A stretch of DNA of 26,473 nucleotides from Candidatus Woesearchaeota archaeon (GTDB taxonomy: Archaea > Nanobdellota > Nanobdellia > Woesearchaeales > GW2011-AR4): positions 1 to 26,473 of the forward strand of contig JACPMP010000065.1 in the NCBI GenBank assembly GCA_016185915.1. Direction: 5' to 3'. Shown in pieces: positions 14,247 to 21,357 of this stretch. Each line of letters begins with the position of its first letter. The first letter of the stretch is position 1. A program made the position numbers and the translations under genes. Below the pieces are notes generated by a model. That model searched no databases and had not been told where the DNA came from. It saw only the letters and a list, made by a program, of their open reading frames with translations.

Positions 14247-15155
14247 ATGCCTAATCAAAAAATCAATGTCGGAGGACAAGCAGTTATCGAAGGTGTGATG
14301 ATAAGAGGCTTGAATAATTATGTTGTTGCAGTCAGGAAAAACAAAAAAATTATAACAAAAAAAGGAATAATCCAAAAGAAAAAATACAACTTCTTAAAAT
14401 GGCGTTTTATTCGCGGCTTTGTAAATCTTGTTGAAATGCTTATCATTGGAATAAAATCTTTGATGTGGTCTGCTGAGCAGGCTGCCCCCAAGGAGGAAAA
14501 GATAGGCAAAAATGAGTTTATCTTCACAATTTTAGTTTCTGTTGGATTTGCAATCTTATTTTTTATAGCATTGCCTTACTTTTTAACAAACTTGATAGGA
14601 TTTACCGAAGAAAAACTTCCAATATTATTCAACATCATTGATGGAGTTATAAGAATATTAATTTTCTTAATCTATATTTTGCTGATTTCATTTATCAAAG
14701 ATGTAAAAACATTGTTCCAGTATCACGGAGCAGAGCACAAGGCAATACACTGCTATGAAAAAGGCAAAAAACTCGATGTAAGAAATGTTGAAAAATTCAC
14801 AACACTTCACCCAAGATGCGGAACTTCTTTTTTATTGATAGTTTTTATTGTCAGCATTCTTGTTTTTTCATTATTGCCGTCAATAATCTTGAGATATTAC
14901 CCAAATTTTTCAAATTTTAATGTTTGGCTTAGAAAAGGAATACTCTTTCCTGTGAGAATTTTGCTGATTCCGTTTATAGCAGGTATTTCTTACGAAATAC
15001 TGAAAACCAGTGACAAATATCAAAAAAGTTTGTTGTTTAAATCAATTTCAATGCCCGGTTTATTGCTGCAGAAAATCACAACTAAAGAGCCGACCAGCAA
15101 ACAAACTGAAGTTGCAATCTTTTCCTTGAAAAAACTGTTAGAAATTGAAAAATAA
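14247..15155 (+). CDS. DUF1385 (YqhQ-like) integral membrane protein
   Basis: Matches the DUF1385 family by its N-terminal signature NVGGQAVIEGVMIRG, by KWRFIRGFVNLVEMLIIGIKSL, and by the central YHGAEHKAIHCYEKG followed by TLHPRCGTSFLL. The His/Glu/Cys in these motifs are conserved in the family and suggest a metal site facing the membrane. Four hydrophobic segments are seen at about 91-113, 125-149, 191-213 and 231-250. Its role is not known; YqhQ-like proteins are widespread in bacteria and occur in archaea. Upstream, TATTTAAAATAA (about 14214-14225) may be the TATA box. The 106-bp gap before it holds nothing else visible. Confidence 0.88.
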   Translation: MPNQKINVGGQAVIEGVMIRGLNNYVVAVRKNKKIITKKGIIQKKKYNFLKWRFIRGFVNLVEMLIIGIKSLMWSAEQAAPKEEKIGKNEFIFTILVSVGFAILFFIALPYFLTNLIGFTEEKLPILFNIIDGVIRILIFLIYILLISFIKDVKTLFQYHGAEHKAIHCYEKGKKLDVRNVEKFTTLHPRCGTSFLLIVFIVSILVFSLLPSIILRYYPNFSNFNVWLRKGILFPVRILLIPFIAGISYEILKTSDKYQKSLLFKSISMPGLLLQKITTKEPTSKQTEVAIFSLKKLLEIEK

Positions 15156-15253
15156 AAAAAATTAAAAAAGAATTTATCTCCTCCATGCTTGTCAACAAAA
15201 TAAAGGTAGCCTTCTTGTTTTTTAACTCCAACTTTTGCTACTTTTTCTGCCAT
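15020..15253 (-). CDS. Small basic protein, N-terminus credible, 3' end uncertain
   Basis: The start is well supported: GGGAGGTAAATCTAAA precedes the ATG at 15253, and the first 22 residues (AEKVAKVGVKKQEGYLYFVD) look like a real compact protein. After this the frame runs into low-complexity Phe/Tyr codons made by a T-rich stretch and then antisense to the end of the DUF1385 gene, which is not protein-like. A stop in the -1 frame (TAA at 15176-15174, after AWRR) would end a 25-residue protein just before the T-run, and the T-run itself looks like an archaeal terminator. So the gene probably ends near 15174. The function is unknown. Confidence 0.4.
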   Translation of the reverse strand: MAEKVAKVGVKKQEGYLYFVDKHGGDKFFFNFFYFSISNSFFKEKIATSVCLLVGSLVVIFCSNKPGIEIDLNNKLF

Positions 15254-15284
15254 TTTAGATTTACCTCCCTCTGTTTTTTATTAT

Positions 15285-15345
15285 TAAGACGATTTAATAC
15301 ACCCCACGTCTTATTATCGAATACAAAACTGAGCATATATTTAAA
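15285..15345 (-). promoter_or_regulatory. TATA box and hairpin leader of the 15253 gene
   Basis: A minus-strand TATA element (ATTTAAATATATG with CGAAA ahead of it, about 15332-15350) predicts a start near 15313 and a leader of about 60 nt, unusual in this window. The leader holds a perfect 7-bp inverted repeat, TAAGACG/CGTCTTA (15285-15291 and 15307-15313) with a 15-nt loop, upstream of the ribosome binding site at 15263-15269. Confidence 0.45.
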
Positions 15346-15383
15346 TATTTCGTTTTTTAGACGAGCTAAAACATTAATTTTTC

Positions 15384-15851
15384 CTATGATTCATCGATCT
15401 TCTTCAAATATTCTTTAATTCTTGCATTTATGCTCGGCAAAAAAATCTTTTCAATCCTTTCCTCAAAAATCTCATTCAAATTGTTATGTTCCGTTATTCT
15501 GTAGGCATTGAGCCGTTTTTCAACCAGCAATGAATCCTTCAATCTTTTCAATTGCCTCCTTATGTTGGAAGGCGCAATTCCAAGCATTGGCAACTTTAGA
15601 TTTTTTCTTTCAACTATTACAAGAATAGTGGCTTCATCGCTTGTCAAGTTTTTTTGCTCTTTCTTTGCCTTAATCAAAACATTAAGCACATCAACAATAA
15701 CATCCCGAGAATCACCAGGCTGCAATAACCCAATTGACAAGCAAAGCTTTCTTATTAGCTCCCTATCATTCAAGTTTGTTGGCTTTTCATATCTTCTTAG
15801 CGTTATTTCTGCTAAAGGTATATCTTTTGATATAGTTTTTTGTTTTGTCAT
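15384..15851 (-). CDS. Predicted winged-helix DNA-binding protein
   Basis: A 155-aa basic protein. The middle (about 75-120) reads as a winged helix: NLTSDEATILVIVERKNLKLPMLG, the recognition-helix-like APSNIRRQLKRLKDSLLV, and a wing ending NAYRITEHNNLNEIF. The N-terminal third (PTNLNDRELIRKLCLSIGLL, then DVIVDVLNVLIKA) is helical and may dimerise; the C-terminus is a charged helix. It is likely a small archaeal transcription regulator of no known target. A TATA box (ACTTATAAATAC, about 15876-15888) lies 25-35 nt before the ATG, so the gene is transcribed on its own and not with the secreted-protein gene upstream. Confidence 0.7.
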   Translation of the reverse strand: MTKQKTISKDIPLAEITLRRYEKPTNLNDRELIRKLCLSIGLLQPGDSRDVIVDVLNVLIKAKKEQKNLTSDEATILVIVERKNLKLPMLGIAPSNIRRQLKRLKDSLLVEKRLNAYRITEHNNLNEIFEERIEKIFLPSINARIKEYLKKIDES

Positions 15852-15890
15852 TAAAAGTTCTAAGAATTAGGAAGTATTTATAAGTTTTGA

Positions 15891-15915
15891 AAAAATATAA
15901 AATAAAAAAAATTTA
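15891..15915 (-). terminator. Oligo-T terminator of the secreted-protein gene
   Basis: Directly at the TAA stop (15915-15913) the minus strand runs ATTTTTTTTATTTTATATTTTTTC, with T8 then T4 and T6. Such T-runs are the usual archaeal termination signal. Confidence 0.6.
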
Positions 15916-16398
15916 GCCACCATAACCATTTGGTGTAGCATGTGCATACCATTGATGGCCGGTTGCATCTGTTCCTTGGTCCATTATAACTTCAAACTGT
16001 CCCCAAATTGGATAACCGCCATTTCGCCAGTAGGGGCTGTTCTGCAACTGCGAACCAACCCAAATTATTTTGTAATGCCAGTTGCTCTGCGAACCGTCTG
16101 CCATGCCGTTCCATTCATTGTCTACCCATGCATCAGGTGTCCAAGCAGCACCATGGAATCTTGCATCGTCCCATGCCTTAGACCATTTCATAACTAGCTG
16201 ATCATTGGCATACGTTGGATCTCCCCAGACTTTTCCATCTAAGATTCTGTCAACCCCATCTGCCGCTCCTACAAAAATCCTTGCTTTGTAGTTATAACCA
16301 AACTGGTCGAATCCTTTCGCTGTAGCGTGCGTAGCAAACACTATCCCTGTTGCTAGAATCATTACTGCAATCATCATTAAAACTAATCCTTTTTTCAT
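15913..16398 (-). CDS. Secreted aromatic-rich protein of unknown function
   Basis: A 161-aa protein with a classical signal peptide: MKKG, a hydrophobic core LVLMMIAVMILATGIVFA, and a likely cut before or near KGFDQFGYNY. The mature part is rich in Trp, Asp, Asn and Gly (KVWGDPTYANDQLVMKWSKA, then WTPDAWVDNEWNG, WYAHATPNGYGG), with no cysteine, fitting a folded extracellular domain, perhaps binding sugar or ligand. I have a sense of similar hypothetical proteins (GFDxxGYNYxARIFVG) in other microbes but cannot name a family. The ribosome binding site GGGGGGGTGA ends three bases before the ATG. It lies 27 bp after the THUMP gene and a T-run ends it. Confidence 0.75.
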   Translation of the reverse strand: MKKGLVLMMIAVMILATGIVFATHATAKGFDQFGYNYKARIFVGAADGVDRILDGKVWGDPTYANDQLVMKWSKAWDDARFHGAAWTPDAWVDNEWNGMADGSQSNWHYKIIWVGSQLQNSPYWRNGGYPIWGQFEVIMDQGTDATGHQWYAHATPNGYGG

Positions 16399-16425
16399 TT
16401 TTCACCCCCCCTCATCTAAGAGAAT

Positions 16426-16935
16426 TTATTTTTTACCCAAACTCAAAACCTCATCCTTATTCAGCAATGCCAATCCAGTCTTCTTGCCCATAATCTGCAC
16501 TTCAATTATTTTTTGAGGATTGTCCAAATCAACCTTTGGCTTGTCAACAACCTCTGTCAATTTAACTATCAATTCTGGTGAATGTATCTGTTCAAAATGT
16601 CTTTTGTGCATGTCCATTTTCCATTTCTCATTTTTCTTAATGCCTTTCTGCAGTTTTTTAATCTCTTTTTGCATTGCTTTAATATTTGTTGAAATCCATT
16701 TTTCAATTGGTATCCAATAAAACGTATGCTCAAACAGTCCTTTCCTGTTTTTCAATTTGCTCAAACTCTTGACAAGTTTTTTTGCATTTCCAACTCTAAG
16801 CCTAAAAACACCTTCAACATCTGACTTCAGAAATTTAGCTTTTTGCTTTATTGCTTTGAATGCCTTTTCAACCTCTTCCTTAGCACTTCCAGCATGAGAA
16901 GGCTCATACGTTACAAGAAGATTTGCTTCTGCCAT
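16426..16935 (-). CDS. THUMP-domain RNA-binding protein (Tan1/COG1818-like)
   Basis: Predicted tRNA-binding protein related to the yeast Tan1 group that helps N4-acetylation of tRNA cytidine. The 169-aa protein starts at the ATG at 16935, preceded by GGGGTGATAAA; an upstream in-frame ATG at 16956 would put this site inside the gene and is rejected. After NLLVTYEPSHAGSAKEEVEKA the THUMP core follows: DVEGVFRLRVGN, LFEHTFYWIPIEKW, and the family-typical end PKVDLDNPQKIIEVQIMGKK followed by TGLALL. No methyltransferase or other catalytic domain is attached. It lies upstream of the secreted-protein gene and downstream of the protease cassette and ileS, all minus strand. Confidence 0.85.
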   Translation of the reverse strand: MAEANLLVTYEPSHAGSAKEEVEKAFKAIKQKAKFLKSDVEGVFRLRVGNAKKLVKSLSKLKNRKGLFEHTFYWIPIEKWISTNIKAMQKEIKKLQKGIKKNEKWKMDMHKRHFEQIHSPELIVKLTEVVDKPKVDLDNPQKIIEVQIMGKKTGLALLNKDEVLSLGKK

Positions 16936-16978
16936 TTTATCACCCCTAAAAAGCATTTAGATTGGGATATATAAATAG

Positions 16979-17023
16979 TTTTCTAAATTTTTCCAAATAC
17001 AACTCAAATTCTTTGTCTTTCAT
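16979..17023 (-). repeat. Imperfect second copy of the ileS 3' end
   Basis: Bases 16979-17014 resemble 17684-17720, which hold the last codons of ileS and its stop: shared blocks are TTTTCTAAA, CCAAAT and CTCAAATTCTTT. Translated, the copy reads KDKEFELYLEKF against NKEFEIHLEKV of IleRS. One base fewer in the copy takes the TAG out of frame, so it reads on as a 25-codon ORF (ATG 17023 to TAG 16946). It follows the retropepsin stop by 6 bp. Confidence 0.6.
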
Positions 17024-17029
17024 TTGTAA

Positions 17030-17448
17030 TCATCTCTCAGTTCTTCTTTTAAGCAAAACTCTCTCATTTTCTTGGTCAAACGTTATCACAAACTTATCGA
17101 AGAATCCTAGTCTTCCTAAGAGAATAGGAAAATTATAATCATCTAATATAACCTTAACTGGAAGATTAAAATTATATCGTTCATGTCCCTTCTGGACCGA
17201 TATTTTTACTGTAGATTCAACGACTTTGCCTTGCCTCCGATACCATAAGCAAATGTAAATTTACCTTCAAGGTTTAAACCTAATAGTTCTGCAATTGATT
17301 GCGGCATTGCGGATATATCCGCTCCAGAATCGAGTAGCGCTATAGTGTCAAAGCTTTCCTTTCCTATAAGAGTTATAGGAATTGATGGTGTTTTTACATG
17401 AGTGCCATCAGGTCTTTTAACAGTTTTGTACCTAAATGAAATAGTCAT
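17030..17448 (-). pseudogene. Retropepsin-like aspartic protease, frameshifted
   Basis: The first frame (17448-17206, 80 aa) has the aspartic protease signature ALLDSGADISAMP and LLGLNLEGKFTFAYGIGGKAK, then leaves the fold and stops. The -1 frame continues it: from about 17226 (AAAGTC) it reads VVESTVKISVQKGHERYNF, then VKVILDDYNFPILLGRLGFF, then FVITFDQENERVLLKR, stop 17032-17030. ILLGRLGFF is the conserved second half of a single-domain retropepsin (the dimer makes the active site), so a full protein of about 139 aa is interrupted near 17224-17229. One missing base in GGCAAGGCAAAG would explain it. It starts one base after the DUF5678-like gene. Real loss, programmed shift and sequence error remain open. 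Confidence 0.72.
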
Positions 17449-17449
17449 C

Positions 17450-17644
17450 TTAGAAAATCATAGTTTCTTTTTCAGGAATTTTTGTCAATAAAGGTCTGTA
17501 TCCTGGGCATAGTTTTTTTGCTTGCTCAAACACTTGTTTTGGGTTTTCGCCGCTAGATACGATTTTTTCATTGCAAATAGCAATCCATTTACCTATATAA
17601 GAACTTAAGTCTGTCTTCATAAAAAATTCATAGTTTTGTTCCAT
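17450..17644 (-). CDS. DUF5678-like small protein paired with retropepsin
   Basis: A 64-aa protein. KTDLSSYIGKWIAICNEKIV, then GENPKQVFEQAKKLCPGYRP and LLTKIPEKETMIF, match the pattern of DUF5678 (a segment KWIAxxxGKIVxxGxxxxEVxxxA, a Pro-rich turn, then LLxKVPxEE). The stop is one base before the ATG of the retropepsin-like gene, so the two are surely co-translated. From memory, DUF5678 genes are often beside retropepsin-like genes in archaea; if so the small protein may be substrate, inhibitor or partner of the protease. That is inference. A TATA-like GTTTAAAAAG about 25-32 nt before the ATG suggests a separate leaderless transcript. Confidence 0.72.
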   Translation of the reverse strand: MEQNYEFFMKTDLSSYIGKWIAICNEKIVSSGENPKQVFEQAKKLCPGYRPLLTKIPEKETMIF

Positions 17645-17687
17645 TTTAATCCATTAATCCCTAATAAACCGAACTTTTTAAACTTTT

Positions 17688-20600
17688 CTAAACCTTTTCC
17701 AAATGTATCTCAAATTCTTTATTCTTTACCTTTTCCTTGCTAACAAAAGCATGCTTTTTGCTTGGCTCCAGCTCAGAAATCCTGAATTGAGAAGCGCCAA
17801 CCTTTTCCTTTATTACTAAATTCCACTCTTTAAGCATATCCTTCAATTCTTCATCCGTTTTAATAAACAATGAGATGTTATCAGATTTCTGCAAGCCTGC
17901 CTTTTTCCTTAATGCCTGCACTCTTCTCATTATCTCTCGCGCAAAGCCCTCTGCTTCCAATTCATCTGTCATTTCTTTATTTAAATAAATAAGACCATGT
18001 TTAAAAGTGCCTTCTTCATAGGGCACAGGCACTTCTCTTGCGACAATTAAATGCTCTTTTACAATATTTATTTTTTCTCCATCAACTTTAAAAGAATACT
18101 TACCATTCTCTTGAATATGCTTCAAAACAGTTTCAGGGCTATCAATTGTAAGCTGTGCTATTATCTTAGGAGCCTTATCGCCAAAATCAGGGCCTATTTG
18201 CGAGTAATCAGCCTTAATTTTTACTTTTACATTAGGCATTGATTCTACAATACTTACATCTTTTACATTCACTTGTTTTTTTATTACCTCTTTCAATTTT
18301 TCAACAGCATGCATTATTTTGTTATCTTTTACAGCTATCACCATCTCCTTTAATGGCCATCTCACACCAAGCTGTATTTTTTCCCTTACAGCAAGAGCGC
18401 TTTGGACAATCTCGCTTACTATCTGCATTGAATCTTCAAGCTCCTTATCAACCAATTCTTCCTTATACTTTGGCCAATCAGATAAGTGAATGCTTTCATC
18501 TTTTAGCTTAAATTCATGCCTTAACTTCTGGTACATTGCTTCTGTTATGAAAGGGGCAATTGGAGCAAACAATTTTAATGAGTCCATCAAAACATTAAAA
18601 GCACTGTAGAGCACGACTTTTTTGTCATCATCGCCGCCCATGGACGATTTGTCTCGCGTTAATTGTATGTAAGTCCTGCTTAGCTCTAAAAACACTTCTT
18701 CAACATGCGAAGGTGTTTCATTCAGCCTGTAGTCATCAAATATTTCCGTAGCTTTTCTAATTGCCGAATTAAGTTTTGATAATATATATCGTTCTTCGGC
18801 ATCAAGCTCATATTTTTCCAAATCCAAATCAATCGGGTTTGCTTTAAGATTTTTAGCCATTTCTATTATATATTTATGCAAGTTCCAAAGCACTGTCAAA
18901 TTCTTGTGCTTAACTTTCATATCATCAAAGTTATAGTTAATATCGACTCCAGGGGCTGTGCCGCCTATCATATAATATCTTAAAGTATCAGCTCCATATT
19001 CCATTATAACTTCCTGCGGCAAAATATAATTACCAAGGGACTTGCTCATCTTTCTGCCTTGAGCATCGTTGATGAAGCCGTGCATATAGACAGATTTAAA
19101 CGAGCAGTTGTTCATCGCAACCATTGAGGCAACAAACAAAAGATTAAACCACCCTCTAATCTGGTCTATTCCTTCCAAAATAAAATCAGCTGGATACAAT
19201 TTCTCGAATAAGTCCTTTCTTCGGGGAAAATCAAGACAATTCCATGATGCAGAGCCAGCATCTATCCAAACATCGAGTATGTCAGGGATTCTTTCTTTTA
19301 CACTGCCGCATTTGCATTTAAATTTAACCTCATCAATCCATGGCTTATGCAAATCATCTGGAATTCTGCCAGCAAGTTTCTTTAGCTCATCAATAGAGCC
19401 AACAACCACAAAATCATCGCATTGTTTGCATTTCCAGATTGGCAGTGGGGTGCCCCAATATCTCTGCCTTGTAATTCCGTTGTCTCTCAAATTAGCCAGC
19501 CAGTTGTCAAAATTTCTTGAGCCGGCAAAATCAGGAACCCATTTTATGCTTTTGTTTAATTCACGCATCCTGTCTTTCAAGTCTTCAATCCTAAAAAACC
19601 ATTGCGTTGTAGTCCTGTAAATCACAGGATTCTTGCAGCGCCAGCAATGCGCATAGTCGTGCTCTATTTTTGTCTCTGCAATCAACAAGCCCTTTTTTCT
19701 AATTTCCTCAGTTATCTTTTTATCGTCATTTTTTGCAGTCAATCCCTTGAAAATGCTGCTTGTCTCGTCAAAAATCCCCCTTTCTGTTAATGTATTAAAT
19801 GGGGGAATTCCATTTCTATGTCCAACCTCATAATCTTCTGGACCACAGCCAGGCGCCATATGGACCAATCCTGAGCCAGCGCTTATGTCAACATACTCTT
19901 CGCTTAAAACAACCGTGTGCACTTTAGGATACTTCTTCTTCAATTCTTTAAATTGGTAAATTTCATTTTCAAATGGATGAATGTATTCTAAGCCAAGCAG
20001 TTTATCGCCTTTAAACTCTTCCAGAATTGAAAACTGCTTTTGCGCTATTTTGCCTATTAAGTCTGACACCAATTCTTTTGCAACAACCCATACCTCATTT
20101 TCAACTTTTGCCCTTACATAATCCAAGTTAGGGTTCGCCATTACTCCAAGATTAAAGGGAATCGTCCAAGGCGTTGTTGTCCATATAATTAAGAATTCAT
20201 TTTGCTTGTTTTTTAGTTGAAATTTTACAAAAATAGAGTCATCAGTCACATTTTCGTACTCTAACTCATGTTTTGCCAATGCAGTTGCACAAGAAGCACA
20301 CCAATGCATTGTTTTTTCTCCTTCATAAAGCCGTCCATTTTCATAGGCCTTTTTTATAAGCCACCACTCGCCTTCCATGTAAGTGTTTTGTATAGACTGA
20401 TAAGCATTGCCAAAGTCCATCCATGTGCCTATCCTCTTGAAATCTTCGTTCATTGAAAGCATATTTGTTATTGCAAGCTCTCTACACGCATTCACAAAAT
20501 TTGCTATGCCATAAACTGGAATTTCATCTTTATGCTTTAACCCAAGATTCTGTTCAACAGCCTGCTCTGTTGGCATTCCGTGCATGTCATAGCCAGCCCT

Positions 20601-20831
20601 GTCCCATACATCATAGCCCTGCATTCTTTTGTATCTTAGTATGCTGTCTTTCAGTGCTTTGTTCCAAGCTGTGCCCAAATGCACCTTTCCAGAAGTGTAT
20701 GGCGGCCCATCTAAGAAATAGAACTTCTTTTTGCCTTTGTTTTTCTCTTTGGCCTTTTCGTAAATTCTGTGCTTTTTCCAAAATTCCAATATTTCTGGCT
20801 CTAGTTTTGTTGGCTCGTAGTTTGGAATCAT
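17688..20831 (-). CDS. ileS: Isoleucyl-tRNA synthetase
   Basis: Charges tRNA-Ile with isoleucine; class I synthetase of 1047 aa, the archaeal/eukaryal type. HLGT (51-54, in GPPYTSGKVHLGTAW) is the HIGH motif and KMSKS starts at residue 594 (RKMSKSLGNYI). The editing domain lies between, with WTTTPWTIPFNLGV. Cys pairs CASC, CWRC, CKQC and CKC sit in the connective region and may bind zinc. The anticodon-binding helical domain and a long C-terminal part (KVKIKADYSQIGPDFGDKAP, REIMRRVQALRKKAGL) follow. The last codons (NKEFEIHLEKV) have an imperfect copy 700 bp downstream. A TATA-like element lies at 20857-20866. Sequence and length are complete. Confidence 0.97.
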   Translation of the reverse strand: MIPNYEPTKLEPEILEFWKKHRIYEKAKEKNKGKKKFYFLDGPPYTSGKVHLGTAWNKALKDSILRYKRMQGYDVWDRAGYDMHGMPTEQAVEQNLGLKHKDEIPVYGIANFVNACRELAITNMLSMNEDFKRIGTWMDFGNAYQSIQNTYMEGEWWLIKKAYENGRLYEGEKTMHWCASCATALAKHELEYENVTDDSIFVKFQLKNKQNEFLIIWTTTPWTIPFNLGVMANPNLDYVRAKVENEVWVVAKELVSDLIGKIAQKQFSILEEFKGDKLLGLEYIHPFENEIYQFKELKKKYPKVHTVVLSEEYVDISAGSGLVHMAPGCGPEDYEVGHRNGIPPFNTLTERGIFDETSSIFKGLTAKNDDKKITEEIRKKGLLIAETKIEHDYAHCWRCKNPVIYRTTTQWFFRIEDLKDRMRELNKSIKWVPDFAGSRNFDNWLANLRDNGITRQRYWGTPLPIWKCKQCDDFVVVGSIDELKKLAGRIPDDLHKPWIDEVKFKCKCGSVKERIPDILDVWIDAGSASWNCLDFPRRKDLFEKLYPADFILEGIDQIRGWFNLLFVASMVAMNNCSFKSVYMHGFINDAQGRKMSKSLGNYILPQEVIMEYGADTLRYYMIGGTAPGVDINYNFDDMKVKHKNLTVLWNLHKYIIEMAKNLKANPIDLDLEKYELDAEERYILSKLNSAIRKATEIFDDYRLNETPSHVEEVFLELSRTYIQLTRDKSSMGGDDDKKVVLYSAFNVLMDSLKLFAPIAPFITEAMYQKLRHEFKLKDESIHLSDWPKYKEELVDKELEDSMQIVSEIVQSALAVREKIQLGVRWPLKEMVIAVKDNKIMHAVEKLKEVIKKQVNVKDVSIVESMPNVKVKIKADYSQIGPDFGDKAPKIIAQLTIDSPETVLKHIQENGKYSFKVDGEKINIVKEHLIVAREVPVPYEEGTFKHGLIYLNKEMTDELEAEGFAREIMRRVQALRKKAGLQKSDNISLFIKTDEELKDMLKEWNLVIKEKVGASQFRISELEPSKKHAFVSKEKVKNKEFEIHLEKV

Positions 20832-20856
20832 TTTATTACACAGAATTCAATTTTCT

Positions 20857-20866
20857 TTTTTAAATC
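20857..20866. promoter_or_regulatory. AT-rich promoter core between ileS and the HTH gene
   Basis: The palindromic TTTTTAAATC (minus strand GATTTAAAAA) lies 26-35 nt from the ileS ATG and 22-31 nt from the TTG of the plus-strand HTH gene. It could serve as TATA box in either direction. Confidence 0.4.
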
Positions 20867-20887
20867 TTTGCAGATTTTAATCGATTA

Positions 20888-21124
20888 TTGATTAAATTTA
20901 ATTTAAAATTGCCTGCTCAAACTGTTCCAAAGCTTGCAGACTATAATGGTATGACACTATGCCAAATTCATCGTGATGCAATAGTAAGTGCATTAGTTAG
21001 AAACAACGGTAACAGAATCAATGTTGCAAGAGAACTCGGAATATCTGTTAAAATAGTAGGTAATCATGTCACAAAGATTAAGAAGGAATTAGGAGTGGAA
21101 GAAAAACTAGTGGATGATGGTTAA
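20888..21124 (+). CDS. Small Fis-type HTH protein
   Basis: A 78-aa protein whose second half is a Fis/NtrC-C-terminal type HTH: HRDAIVSALVRNNGNRINVA, then RELGISVKIVGNHVTKIKKE. The NNGNRxxVARELGIS motif is the most telling. No ATPase or receiver domain is attached, as in small archaeal Fis-like proteins. The start is uncertain: TTG at 20888 with a TATA-like element 22-31 nt upstream, or ATG at 20951, giving 57 aa (MTLCQIH). The N-terminal 21 residues read as plausible protein, so the longer form is listed. It lies 233 bp ahead of the giant repeat gene in the same direction and might control it. Confidence 0.65.
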   Translation: MIKFNLKLPAQTVPKLADYNGMTLCQIHRDAIVSALVRNNGNRINVARELGISVKIVGNHVTKIKKELGVEEKLVDDG

Positions 21125-21357
21125 AGCATCACAGCTTAGAAAATTCTCAGAGATTTTGTTAATCAATAAATTTTTCGGTGATGAACGAAAAAGCCAAATA
21201 ATCTCTAACTTGTTTCTATGTTTGGGATATTTGGAATGAACTAACGAAAATTATTTAATGTTATCATCAAAATAAAAAACTACATAAGGACTTTATCGAG
21301 GTTGTAAGGGCCGATTTGAAATAATTATTTAAACCAAATATCAAAAAGAGGAGATTA
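21125..21357 (+). promoter_or_regulatory. Intergenic region and promoter of the giant repeat gene
   Basis: No gene seen in 233 bp. A weak hairpin TTTTTCG/CGAAAAA (21171-21177 and 21186-21192) stands about 50 nt after the HTH gene. Near the end are a TATA-like TTATTTAAAC (21325-21334) and a ribosome binding site AGAGGAGATTA immediately before the ATG at 21358, which fixes that start. Confidence 0.5.

Noticed and set aside
16936..16956. ATG start at 16956 for the THUMP protein
   Set aside because: GGGGTGAT would then be inside the gene; the ATG at 16935 follows it directly.
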